Source: Lachnospiraceae bacterium (GTDB taxonomy: Bacteria > Bacillota > Clostridia > Lachnospirales > Lachnospiraceae). From it: a DNA stretch of 40,800 bases. The notes beneath the pieces were generated by a model. The model searched no databases. It was not told the DNA's origin and saw nothing but the letters and a program-made list of their open reading frames with translations. Shown here piece by piece: positions 24,073 through 32,397 of the stretch (position 1 is its first letter; each line of letters begins with the position of its first letter). The stretch covers positions 1-40,800 of the forward strand of contig JAGAQI010000101.1 of NCBI GenBank assembly GCA_017622795.1, given 5' to 3'. Position numbers and translations under genes: made by a program.

Positions 24073-25197
24073 CTATCTGGAACCGATAACCGATACTAAA
24101 TAAAACGGTACCATGGATTCGTCGCCTTCCGTAACAGTAATTTCCACGGTGTGCTTTTTATCTTCGATATGCTTTGCTACGGTTGTTATGTATAAGCAGT
24201 CGCCCCAGGTTTCATCAAAGTTACCGTCCAGCGTCATGGCAGAAGCCTCGTCACCATCCAATACCACCTTTGCTACACAGGCCGGATGCTTCACCGATTT
24301 ACGGTACTGTACCGCAATACCGGTTCCTTCTATTTCGAAACAGATGGCATCGCCCTTCTTTGCCCCGATAAAGCCGCGGCGGAAGGTTTCGGTAATGTGC
24401 TTCTGTTCCTGTGTATCTGCCACAAAACCTTTCAATTCCGGTTTGCAATTGTAAGTCTGATAACGGACCGAATTCTGGTATGCATTGGCAGTAATTGGCT
24501 TTGGAAGCTCTTCTGCCGCACGGTTTGTATCCGTAACTGCGGGTACATCTTCCTGCTGCACTTTTGCAAGGAAGTTGGTAATCAGATTGGAAAGCAACGC
24601 ATGACCGGCATCATTTGGATGTAAATCATCCGGTGTTACGTCGCGTACCCCGATTTTTCCGTGGGCAATTGCCTGATACACACTGGTTTTCATGCTTAAG
24701 CACGGCAGATTATAGTAACGTCCCACTGTTTCATGCTGGTCCTGCGCATTTCTTCCGTCTTCATAAAAAATATTGTGGACCAGAAGTACTGCCGGTGCTG
24801 TCTTAGAGGTATATACCTTACGTACCAGTCCCTCGTAGGTTTCCCGGAAAAACAGACTGTTATCATCGTTTACACTGAATTCTATTACCACAAAATCCGG
24901 CTCATATGCCAGAATATCACTGTCTGCACGGGCTGCACCAAACTGGGAGGTAGTACCGCCGATACCGCCGTTTACATAAGTGATTTCTGTTTGCGGATAC
25001 TGCTCACGCCACCATTTGGTCGTCAAGGCAGCGTAGCAGGTATCCGGCGTGGAGGACAGGGAACCCTGGGTGATGGAACCGCCAAGATATCCCAATGTGA
25101 TCGGATTTCCGTTCTCTGCTTTCTTTAATACTTTTGCAATACGCTCTGTGTTGCCGTGAAATGCTATACCATCATTAAAATTTACTAACTGTTTCAT
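24073..25197 (-). CDS. CE17-like SGNH acetyl esterase, cytosolic, 374 aa
   Basis: SGNH domain (about 15-215) plus a C-terminal beta-sandwich domain (about 240-374) as in CE17. The catalytic blocks are complete: LGGSITQGS (Ser41), Gly78 and Gly80-81 in NGGIGGT, FSVND (Asn110) and PDDLHPNDAGH (Asp190, His193). Unlike the two paralogues at 6516 and 9286 it has no signal peptide, so it would deacetylate imported manno-oligosaccharides in the cytosol. It starts two bases after the stop codon of the GH5 gene, so translation is coupled, and 11 bp separate it from CE2. CE17 membership is by domain order and context. Confidence 0.88.
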   Translation of the reverse strand: MKQLVNFNDGIAFHGNTERIAKVLKKAENGNPITLGYLGGSITQGSLSSTPDTCYAALTTKWWREQYPQTEITYVNGGIGGTTSQFGAARADSDILAYEPDFVVIEFSVNDDNSLFFRETYEGLVRKVYTSKTAPAVLLVHNIFYEDGRNAQDQHETVGRYYNLPCLSMKTSVYQAIAHGKIGVRDVTPDDLHPNDAGHALLSNLITNFLAKVQQEDVPAVTDTNRAAEELPKPITANAYQNSVRYQTYNCKPELKGFVADTQEQKHITETFRRGFIGAKKGDAICFEIEGTGIAVQYRKSVKHPACVAKVVLDGDEASAMTLDGNFDETWGDCLYITTVAKHIEDKKHTVEITVTEGDESMVPFYLVSVIGSR

Positions 25198-25198
25198 T

Positions 25199-26236
25199 TT
25201 ATTGTAATCCCTTTCTGATTCCTTCTAAAAGTAACGGGAAATTCCATTCCAGTGTTCTCCGGTCTATCAAGCCAAAGAGCTCACCGCGGCCTTCCACATA
25301 ACCATTGTCCCACCAGACACAAGGCACTCCGATGGACTTGGTTTTTCCAAAAAAATACTCAGCCCATTCTGCGCGGGAGGCTTCATTTCCTTCGTCCTTC
25401 TTATGCATGGCACCACATTCTCCGATGATTACCGGAACCCCCTTGGATAAAAACAGGTCCTGTAAGTCAACGACCAATTGGTCAATTACCTTGGTATCCC
25501 TGTTCCACAGAGCCCGACCTTCTACCGTCAGGGCGAAGTCGGTTGGCTCATAGGCATGTACCGATGCGATGATATGATTGTCGCCCTTCGGAATTTCCAG
25601 ATGACGGATGCCTACGGTACAGTTTGCTGCATAGCCCGGAATCATCAGGCTGCGGATGGCATTGTTTCCTCCGGTACCGCGGACTGTTTCTACAAACACC
25701 TTGTTTAAAGCATTTACCACAGCCCGGCCTTCTTCATCACCGCCGGTCCATTCCACCGGTGTGCCACGTTTTCTCGGCTCATTCATTCCCTCAAAAATCA
25801 GGTGTTCATCGTATGCTTCAAAACGCTCGGCGATTTGCTGCCAAACCTTTTTCAGCTGTTCGGAAGCCGGTGTCAGATTGTCATAATACGGGTCATGCCA
25901 GCCCTCATGGTGTATATTTAAAATCACAAAGGCACCCTTGTGATATGCCCAGTCCACCAGCTCCTGCACCCGGTCCATCCATTTAGTGTCTATCGTATAA
26001 TCCGGGGCTTCCCCTAAGTGATTTCTCCAGCTGACCGGATAGCGGATTACATTAAAGCCCTCGTCAATTATTTTCTCAATTAATGCTTTGGAAGTTACCG
26101 GATTCCCCCAGGCGGTTTCCCAGGCTGCCGGCTCCATCGTTTTATCAATTCTGTCATTTACGGAATCCATGGTGTTTCCCAGATTCCATCCGAGTTTCAT
26201 TTCTTTTACCAGTTCTTTTGCGGATATTGTTCTCAT
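25199..26236 (-). CDS. Cytosolic GH5 (subfamily 4-like) glycosidase, 345 aa
   Basis: A GH5 barrel close in sequence to the secreted enzyme at 21745, with EMKLGWNLGNTMDS, acid/base Glu153 (FEGMNEPRKRG) and nucleophile Glu273 (IIGECGAMH). It lacks a signal peptide. The start at 26236 is chosen because GAGGAAC lies before it; an upstream ATG at 26302 would read through the terminator hairpin. A cytosolic endo-type enzyme would shorten imported long oligosaccharides. It lies behind a terminator-like hairpin, and no clear promoter is seen in the 107 bp after GH130, so it is probably read through from there. The nucleophile Glu is followed by Cys instead of the Phe in its paralogue. Confidence 0.9.
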   Translation of the reverse strand: MRTISAKELVKEMKLGWNLGNTMDSVNDRIDKTMEPAAWETAWGNPVTSKALIEKIIDEGFNVIRYPVSWRNHLGEAPDYTIDTKWMDRVQELVDWAYHKGAFVILNIHHEGWHDPYYDNLTPASEQLKKVWQQIAERFEAYDEHLIFEGMNEPRKRGTPVEWTGGDEEGRAVVNALNKVFVETVRGTGGNNAIRSLMIPGYAANCTVGIRHLEIPKGDNHIIASVHAYEPTDFALTVEGRALWNRDTKVIDQLVVDLQDLFLSKGVPVIIGECGAMHKKDEGNEASRAEWAEYFFGKTKSIGVPCVWWDNGYVEGRGELFGLIDRRTLEWNFPLLLEGIRKGLQ

Positions 26237-26279
26237 TCTTTGTTCCTCAGGGCTTTTGCCCTCGAATACTCGTTTTACT

Positions 26280-26318
26280 AAAAAGCCGCAGGGCAGGCGC
26301 AAACACCCGCCTTGCGGC
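26280..26318 (-). terminator. Terminator-like hairpin after GH130
   Basis: On the minus strand GCCGCAAGGCGGG (26318-26306) pairs with GCCTGCCCTGCGGC (26298-26285), with one mismatch and one wobble, followed by TTTTT. It lies 24 bp after the GH130 stop codon and 44 bp before the GH5 start, with no obvious promoter between, so it may attenuate rather than end transcription. Confidence 0.7.
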
Positions 26319-26342
26319 TTTCTATGGATAATTGTGATTAGA

Positions 26343-27365
26343 TTATCTTCTTCCTAAATCGGTATCATCCCATCTGGTTACGCTGTGCTTCTTGATGTAA
26401 TCAACGATTTCATCAAACTGACAGAACGCAAGGCCGACATAGCTGTCTGCCGCACCATAGTAGATAGCGATTCTTCCTGTGTCAGGATCATGAAGAGTTG
26501 CACATGGGAAGCATACGTTCGGAACGAAGCCTCTCTCTTCATACCACTCTTCCGGTGTGAGAAGGAAGGTCTCACAACGGTATAATACCTTAGACGGATC
26601 CTCTAAGTCTAAAATTGCACCACCGATGGAATATACGTAACCGTTACAGGTTCCGCTTACACCGTGATAGAACATTAACCAGCCTTCGGAAGTCTCGATA
26701 GGAGCTGCACCGCCACCAATCTTTAAGGACTCCCACCACTCACTGCTGCGGCCCATTACATGTCTGTGCTTGCCCCAGTACTTGAGGTCAGGGCTTTCGC
26801 TTAGGAAAATGTCACCGAATGGTGTGTGACCGGAATCGGATGGTCTGCTTAACATTACGTAGTTGCCATTAATCTTTCTAGGGAAAAGAACTGCGTTACG
26901 GTTGAATGGCAGGAATGGATTTTCCAGACGGGTAAATGTCTTGAAATCTGTTGTCTTTGCCAGACCGATTGCAGCGCCGTAGAAATCCTGACACCACATG
27001 ATGTAATAAGTATCCTCCACCTTTACCAGTCTTGGGTCATATGCGTAAATAGGCTGGAACGGATTACCGTCTTCGTCTACGAACTGAATCTTGTTTGGTT
27101 CGAATTCCCAATGGATAGCATCCTTACTGTGTCCGAGATAAATATGGGAAACACCGTCGGTCTGCTCACCACGGAATACACCGATGAATTCATCACCGTA
27201 AGGCATAACCGCACTGTTGAAAATACGTGCAACACCTTCTACCGGATTTCTGCCGATAATCGGGTTTTCTGTATATCTCCAAACCGGTGCGTTCTTTAAG
27301 CCTGCCGGCTTCTCCTGCCAAGGTACTTTATGGAATTCAGGAGCAATCATCTTAATATCACTCAT
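26343..27365 (-). CDS. GH130 beta-mannoside phosphorylase, 340 aa
   Basis: Cytosolic phosphorylase that splits a beta-mannosyl bond with phosphate and releases mannose 1-phosphate. The five-bladed propeller fold of GH130 is shown by ENPIIGRNPVEGVARIFNSA, the catalytic Asp110 (YAYDPRL) and probable phosphate-binding residues Arg156 and Asn157 (FNRNAVLFP), Lys215 (SLKIGGGA) and His234 (FYHG). The length of 340 suggests the manno-oligosaccharide phosphorylase group (GH130_2) more than the longer mannosyl-glucose phosphorylases (GH130_1), but this is not certain. GAGGACC precedes the start. It is downstream of the solute-binding protein and two structured elements, and fits degradation of mannan imported by the ABC system. 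Confidence 0.92.
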   Translation of the reverse strand: MSDIKMIAPEFHKVPWQEKPAGLKNAPVWRYTENPIIGRNPVEGVARIFNSAVMPYGDEFIGVFRGEQTDGVSHIYLGHSKDAIHWEFEPNKIQFVDEDGNPFQPIYAYDPRLVKVEDTYYIMWCQDFYGAAIGLAKTTDFKTFTRLENPFLPFNRNAVLFPRKINGNYVMLSRPSDSGHTPFGDIFLSESPDLKYWGKHRHVMGRSSEWWESLKIGGGAAPIETSEGWLMFYHGVSGTCNGYVYSIGGAILDLEDPSKVLYRCETFLLTPEEWYEERGFVPNVCFPCATLHDPDTGRIAIYYGAADSYVGLAFCQFDEIVDYIKKHSVTRWDDTDLGRR

Positions 27366-27404
27366 TATATGGTCCTCATTTCAAAATGTATATTTTTCTA
27401 CATC

Positions 27405-27483
27405 GTAAACCAATTCATAAAACCTGCCGGCTCTACGCCGTCAGTCGCTGCTACGCAGCTACTGTTTTATTCATTGAGTTTAC
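27405..27483 (-). repeat. Structured element B: three-way junction near the GH130 start
   Basis: The outer arms, GTAAACCAATTCATAAAAC (27405-27423) and GTTTTATTCATTGAGTTTAC (27464-27483), pair with few mismatches. They enclose two hairpins, CGGC/GCCG (27428-27440) and AGTcGCTGC/GCAGCtACT (27443-27463). The result is a compact three-way junction about 40 nt before the GH130 start, placed in the mRNA leader or in the spacer after the solute-binding protein. Confidence 0.7.
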
Positions 27484-27493
27484 GGTGATATCC

Positions 27494-27626
27494 ACACATG
27501 CATCGCCTTCGCATAAAAATAAATTTTTATGCGGGCTATCGCCCCGTCCAAAAGCATACGGACTTCTGCGTTGAAAGCAAGCTTTCCGCAGAACTTCCGA
27601 TGCTTTCGTCCGGGCGCTGCATGTGT
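27494..27626 (-). repeat. Structured element A: large three-way junction after the solute-binding protein gene
   Basis: The outer stem, ACACATGCATCGCC (27494-27507) and GGCGCTGCATGTGT (27613-27626), has one mismatch. Inside are a perfect 10-bp hairpin, GCATAAAAAT/ATTTTTATGC (27511-27532), and a long imperfect hairpin (27544-27611) tipped by GAAAGC-AA-GCTTTC (27573-27586). No long reading frame is convincing here. Together with element B it fills the 289-bp gap. It may be a folded RNA that stabilises or separates the parts of the operon mRNA, or a miniature mobile element. Confidence 0.75.
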
Positions 27627-27654
27627 TATTTATGCTGTGTGCATAGTAACACGA

Positions 27655-29178
27655 TTAGTTGCCAAAGTAACTGTCTAACGCATCCTGAACCTGCTGCTTG
27701 TAAGTTTCCTGATACTGAGCAGGAGTCATAGTACCGTTGATGATGGAGTTAAGATCATAACCAACACCGATAGCCTGGAATAAGTCGAAGGTTGTTCTTG
27801 TACCCATGTACTGCATTACGTTGAAGTTTTCTTCCTGTAATTCAGGCTCGAAAGCATTTTCCTGATACCACCAGTTGAGAGCGGACTTATCATCACGAAG
27901 AGATGTGTCGCCATCCATCCAGTTCCAGAAATCATACATTACGTTAAATACCTTTTCAGGCTCCTGAACACCTGCAGGAATAATGAATGCGCCGGATGGA
28001 ACATCATTTTCATGAGCGTTGGTTTCCTGATTACCGGATGGACCAACAGGCCATGGGCAGTATACGGTATCCCATGTAAGGTTTGTTTCAGGGCTTGCTG
28101 CGGAGTAGTCACCGTTAGCGTTCTGAATCCATACAGCGATTGGGAAGAAACCTGCATTACCTTCACGGTAACCGTTTCTCATGGAGTTCCATGGTTCACC
28201 TTCGAAGTCGTATGGAGGACATACGTTGTAAGTTACCCACATATCCTGAATCATCTGAAGAGTTTCACCAACTGCCTTGGAGGACATGCCTTCGGTTGTA
28301 CCCTTAGCGATGTTACCACCATTGGAGAGCATTAACTGTGTGAAGGTTTCTTCTACGTAACCAACGAAACCGAACTGGTCGTTCTGACCGTCACCATCAG
28401 TATCCTGAGTAAGAACCTGACAGTATTCGATGAACTTATCCCAAGTCCATTCGCCACGCTCATAAAGAGCTCTTGGATCTTCTAAGTTGTTGTCTTCTAA
28501 CATCTGCTTGTTGTAAGCTAAAGGATAGGTATTAGCAACAGCACTTTCACCTGTTACCTGGTAGAAGATACAAGCCTTACCGTCACCTAAGTCATAGTAA
28601 CCGGCAATCTTCTGCTCTGTAAAGATGTCGTGGTCAGCAGGAAGAATTGTCTTTAAGTCAATTGCAAGACCGTTAACCTGTGCAGGAACTGCCATACCGG
28701 CATCTACAAGGTAAATATCACAGTCAGGAGCACCTGCAAGGATGGAGGTGTTGATGGAGTCTGTAACACCTTCGTATGTAAGGTTTTCCCACCAGAACTT
28801 TACGCCGTACTTTTCTTCAATCTTCTTAACATTATCCCACTTTAACTGTGCGATATTTCTGTTCTTAGCCTTTGTTTCCTTTGCAGCTTCGTCATCTTCC
28901 GGAGCTTCCTGAGCGCTTACCCAGTCAGGGGAAACAGCCATATCACCGTCTGCTACGTGATTACTGTCATAGTACTGTACCCACCAGGAACCGATAACGA
29001 TTTCTTCATTCTTGCCGGTTGGAGTGGATGGTGTAGATGGCTTATCTGTGCCTTCTGTGCCGCTTGTTGCACCTGTGGTAGGTGTTGGATCATCTGTGCT
29101 GGTCTTATCGCCACAAGCAGCCATGGAGAAAGTTAATGCAGCTGCAAGAACTACAGCCATTACTTTTCTGAATTTCAT
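27655..29178 (-). CDS. Sugar ABC transporter solute-binding lipoprotein, 507 aa
   Basis: Captures oligosaccharides outside the cell and hands them to the permeases. Lipobox MAAC (Cys22) is followed by a Thr/Gly/Pro-rich linker to about residue 55, then a family-1 extracellular solute-binding fold (VIGSWWVQYYDSN, then NVKKIEEKYGVKFWW). Asp-rich and Trp-rich segments such as QDTDGDGQNDQFGFVG and NWWYQENAF are common in oligosaccharide binders. The start is preceded by AAGGAGG. It is separated from the multi-module lipoprotein gene by 98 bp with a stable hairpin. Mannan or glucan oligosaccharides are the likely ligand, because GH130 follows; this is inferred. Confidence 0.93.
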   Translation of the reverse strand: MKFRKVMAVVLAAALTFSMAACGDKTSTDDPTPTTGATSGTEGTDKPSTPSTPTGKNEEIVIGSWWVQYYDSNHVADGDMAVSPDWVSAQEAPEDDEAAKETKAKNRNIAQLKWDNVKKIEEKYGVKFWWENLTYEGVTDSINTSILAGAPDCDIYLVDAGMAVPAQVNGLAIDLKTILPADHDIFTEQKIAGYYDLGDGKACIFYQVTGESAVANTYPLAYNKQMLEDNNLEDPRALYERGEWTWDKFIEYCQVLTQDTDGDGQNDQFGFVGYVEETFTQLMLSNGGNIAKGTTEGMSSKAVGETLQMIQDMWVTYNVCPPYDFEGEPWNSMRNGYREGNAGFFPIAVWIQNANGDYSAASPETNLTWDTVYCPWPVGPSGNQETNAHENDVPSGAFIIPAGVQEPEKVFNVMYDFWNWMDGDTSLRDDKSALNWWYQENAFEPELQEENFNVMQYMGTRTTFDLFQAIGVGYDLNSIINGTMTPAQYQETYKQQVQDALDSYFGN

Positions 29179-29216
29179 GTTTGGAATCCTCCTTGTTTCT
29201 TTTAGGTTAGGTTGCA

Positions 29217-29250
29217 GTTACGGTTCCCACCGCTTTGGCGGAGCCGTAAC
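29217..29250 (-). promoter_or_regulatory. Intercistronic hairpin between the binding lipoprotein and solute-binding protein genes
   Basis: GTTACGG (29217-29223) and CCGTAAC (29244-29250) form the base of a stem, with CCGC/GCGG at the tip. No T-run follows on the minus strand, so it is more likely an mRNA processing or stabilising hairpin than a terminator. Such hairpins can give a solute-binding protein more mRNA than its neighbours. Confidence 0.6.
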
Positions 29251-29276
29251 CGTTTTGTTTTATTCTGTCTCAAAAA

Positions 29277-32200
29277 TTACTTTACAAAGGTAATGCTCTT
29301 GATTGTGAAAGCTGCATTGTCTACGCATGTCATGAAGTTAATCTGAGCAAGATCCTTGTCTGCAAATTCAGCTAAATCAATATAGATAGCTTCAGTAATT
29401 CCCTGATCCTGTGCAGTGTAGTTATCCTTGAAAGGAGTCTTCTGGCTGTACTGGTTTAATTCTGCATTTGGATCAACCAGCTTGATGTCAAGCTGTACGT
29501 TGGAAGTAACATCAACAATCAGAGTCTTGTATGCTGCTAAATCAACAACTTCAGGAAGAATGTACTGGATTTCCTGATACTGGGAAGCAATAGTAACATC
29601 TACTGCATCACCGTTAACGGCAGCTTCGTAACCGTAACCGCCTGCTGTAAGATCAGCAAACTTGATTACTAAATCTTCTGCAGGAGCTTCTGCTGCTGCA
29701 CCGCCATCGGTGTAAACTTCCCAAGTAATGGTGTATTCAACGCCGTCACCCTTGGAGAGTGCTAAACAAACTACAGGATCTTCTGCCTTTTCCTTTACAA
29801 AGTTGATAGCCTTTGCAACATATGTGCTGCTGCTGTCGAACTGATCCCATGCTCCTGTTTCTACGTTAGTGTAACCAAGAACAAAGTTAGTATCAGGACA
29901 GGTAAACTTAATACCCTTAACTACTGCAGGATCTAAATCGCCAATTAAGTCAGCCTGATAAAGATTCATCTGTGTCCACCAAGTAGAGTCAGCAAATGTT
30001 AAGCTGTTTGTGAAAGCTACAGTACCTTCAATCGTATCGTTTGTTGGGTCGATAACCGGTTCTGCAGGCTCTTCAGGAACAATGATATCTGTGCTGCCGC
30101 CGGTGTAAACTTCCCAGTTGATGGTGTATTCTACGCCGTCACCCTTGGAGAGTGCTAAAACTGCTAATGTCTGGCCTTCTTCTTTGTTGAAGTCCATTGT
30201 CTTTACAACGTAAGTGTTGCTGGAATCGAACTGAGCCCAGTCAGCCTTAACGGTATCGGTATAACCGAGAACGAATGTTGTATCACTTGTAAACTTGATT
30301 GCTGTAATTGTTGCAGGATCTACATCACCGATTACTTCAGGAGTAAGAAGATCCTTCTGTGTCCACCAAGCAGAGTCTGCCATGGTGAGTGTACCTGTAT
30401 GAGCTACAGTACCGTCTGCCACCTGGATAGTTGGGTCCGGAGCATCCTTCTTTTCTTCAGCTTCACCGGCTGCTGCGATGAGACCCTGACCTACACGGAT
30501 GCCGAATACTTCCCAGTTAGTAACTGCTTCGAACTGCATTCTTGCGCCCCATGTGGACTTATCTTCGCCACATACTGCTGCAATCTGCTCATAGGTAATG
30601 TATGCCTTACCGTCTGCGATAGATGCTGTACCCTGAGCACATCTGGACCAGCCTGCTGCTGCATCAGGCATTACAATCCACATGGAATTGTCTTCACTCT
30701 GGAAGGAAATTTCAATAACTGCACCAGGAACTAACTTATCGATGAGTTCCTGTGGCATTTCTGCACCGTTCTGTCCCCAGCCGGTACCGGAACATGCAAA
30801 ACCGTCAAATGCGGTTAAACCACTGATAACCGGATACTTCACTGCTGTACCAACTTCGATACCGTAAACTTCCCAGTTGGTAACTGCTTCAAACTGCATT
30901 CTTGCGCCCCATGTGGACTTATCTTCGCCACATACTGCTGCAATCTGCTCATATGTAATATATGCTGTGGAACCGTCGCAAACTGCGGTACCCTGAGCAC
31001 ATCTGGACCAGCCTGCTGCTGCATCAGGCATTACGATCCACATAGAACCGTCTTCACTGGTGTAAGAAATCTTAACAACGGAACCAGGAACTAATGCATC
31101 GATGAGTTCCTGTGGCATTTCTGCACCGTTCTGTCCCCAACCGGAACCGGAACATGCGAAACCGTCAAATGCTACTGCATTGGCAACGCCGATTCTCTCT
31201 GTTGCAGTACCAACCTTGATGCCGTATACTTCCCAGTTAGTCTGTGCTTCGAACTGCATTCTTGCACCCCAGGTAGCCTTATCTTCACCAAGAGCTGCTG
31301 CTAACTGCTCATATGTAATCTGTGCAGTTGTTGCGGAATTGTTGATATAAGCTGCACCCTGAGCTACTCTGGTCCAACCTACGGTAGCATCAGGCATTAC
31401 GATCCACATGGAACCGTCTTCACTGGTATAAGAAATTTCAACTACAGAACCAGGAACTAATGCGTCGATGAGTTCCTGTGGCATTTCTGCACCGTTCTGT
31501 CCCCAACCGGAACCGGAACATGCAAAGCCGTCAAATGCTACTGCGCCGCCTACTGCATACAGGTTGGAAAGGTCAGGACCGTCGCCGCCGGAGAAGCCTG
31601 CAGGCTCGTTGAATGCTACTGTGGTATCTGCTGTAAGAACGTTACCTGCTGCATCCATGAAAGTAATGTCATCAATGTAAAGAGTTGCAGGAGCACCTGT
31701 TTCATCCTTACCGTTATCTGTCTTTAAGTTAATGAGTAAGATATTGGTTGCATCAGCAATCAGTTCATTGCCTGCTGCAACAGTACCTGTAACAACCTTT
31801 GGATTCTTCTTTTCCATGTATACGGACCAGTTACCTAAGTTACCTTCTGCAAGGTCTGTACCGAACCAGGAAAGAATCTGACCGGAAGTTGCGTAAAATT
31901 CGCCGTCATCACGGGAAGTACCAACTACCATGTCTACACTTGCAAGCTTCGCTACGTTTGCGCCGAGAAGGCTGGAAACGTCAATTGCAAGCCAAGGTGT
32001 CTTACCATTTGTGTTTACTACCTTTAATGCTTTGCTTCCGTTGTAATCAACGATGGAAAGCTCAAGGTTTGCGGATGTAGCATGCTGCATATAAGGTGCT
32101 ACGAATCCCATGTTACCGTCTTCGAATGTAACGGATGCACCTGCAATTGTTACATTCTGTGGTGCCGGAACCGGTGTTGCTGTTGGGTCAGCCGGTGCCT

Positions 32201-32324
32201 CTGTTGGTGCTGTTGTCGGCGCTGTTGTTGGTGTTACGTCATTGCCGGTCTGCTCCCCACATGCGACCATGGACAATGTCATGACAGCTGCCATTACTAC
32301 TGCGAAAAATTTTGTTTTTTTCAC
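29277..32324 (-). CDS. Seven-module polysaccharide-binding surface lipoprotein, 1015 aa
   Basis: No catalytic domain is visible. The chain has a lipobox (MVAC, Cys22), a Thr/Pro/Ala linker (about 30-56), a first beta-sandwich module (57-240), three near-identical repeats (261-373, 383-493, 503-613: AFDGFACSGSGWGQNGAEMP ... MWIVMPDA ... TWGARMQFEAVTNWEVYGI), two copies of a second repeat (637-742, 766-872: SAWWTQKDLL ... VEYTINWEVYTGG) and a last beta-sandwich (884-1015). The aromatic-rich repeats resemble carbohydrate-binding modules of ruminal Clostridia. The start codon is GTG, with AGGAGG at good spacing. It lies between the permeases and the solute-binding protein, so it may deliver polysaccharide to them, much as SusE/F do in Bacteroides. 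Function is inferred. Confidence 0.9.
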   Translation of the reverse strand: MKKTKFFAVVMAAVMTLSMVACGEQTGNDVTPTTAPTTAPTEAPADPTATPVPAPQNVTIAGASVTFEDGNMGFVAPYMQHATSANLELSIVDYNGSKALKVVNTNGKTPWLAIDVSSLLGANVAKLASVDMVVGTSRDDGEFYATSGQILSWFGTDLAEGNLGNWSVYMEKKNPKVVTGTVAAGNELIADATNILLINLKTDNGKDETGAPATLYIDDITFMDAAGNVLTADTTVAFNEPAGFSGGDGPDLSNLYAVGGAVAFDGFACSGSGWGQNGAEMPQELIDALVPGSVVEISYTSEDGSMWIVMPDATVGWTRVAQGAAYINNSATTAQITYEQLAAALGEDKATWGARMQFEAQTNWEVYGIKVGTATERIGVANAVAFDGFACSGSGWGQNGAEMPQELIDALVPGSVVKISYTSEDGSMWIVMPDAAAGWSRCAQGTAVCDGSTAYITYEQIAAVCGEDKSTWGARMQFEAVTNWEVYGIEVGTAVKYPVISGLTAFDGFACSGTGWGQNGAEMPQELIDKLVPGAVIEISFQSEDNSMWIVMPDAAAGWSRCAQGTASIADGKAYITYEQIAAVCGEDKSTWGARMQFEAVTNWEVFGIRVGQGLIAAAGEAEEKKDAPDPTIQVADGTVAHTGTLTMADSAWWTQKDLLTPEVIGDVDPATITAIKFTSDTTFVLGYTDTVKADWAQFDSSNTYVVKTMDFNKEEGQTLAVLALSKGDGVEYTINWEVYTGGSTDIIVPEEPAEPVIDPTNDTIEGTVAFTNSLTFADSTWWTQMNLYQADLIGDLDPAVVKGIKFTCPDTNFVLGYTNVETGAWDQFDSSSTYVAKAINFVKEKAEDPVVCLALSKGDGVEYTITWEVYTDGGAAAEAPAEDLVIKFADLTAGGYGYEAAVNGDAVDVTIASQYQEIQYILPEVVDLAAYKTLIVDVTSNVQLDIKLVDPNAELNQYSQKTPFKDNYTAQDQGITEAIYIDLAEFADKDLAQINFMTCVDNAAFTIKSITFVK

Positions 32325-32397
32325 TTTTCTCGTCCTCCTTTTTTTTCATTAACCGCCCTCTCACGGGGCAGGTAATTTCATTATAGGGTTGAAGATG

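Noticed and set aside
27386-27731. Short plus-strand open frames across the structured spacer before GH130
   Set aside because: They run through palindromes, lack ribosome-binding sites and have unusual amino-acid content.
29217-29250. Hairpin considered as a terminator between two genes of the operon
   Set aside because: No T-run follows on the transcribed strand, and the downstream solute-binding protein has no visible promoter, so a stabilising or processing role is more likely.
30486-31544. Regularly spaced near-identical DNA blocks that could suggest a CRISPR array or tandem satellite
   Set aside because: They are in-frame repeats of about 111 codons inside one lipoprotein gene, far longer than CRISPR units and coding throughout.
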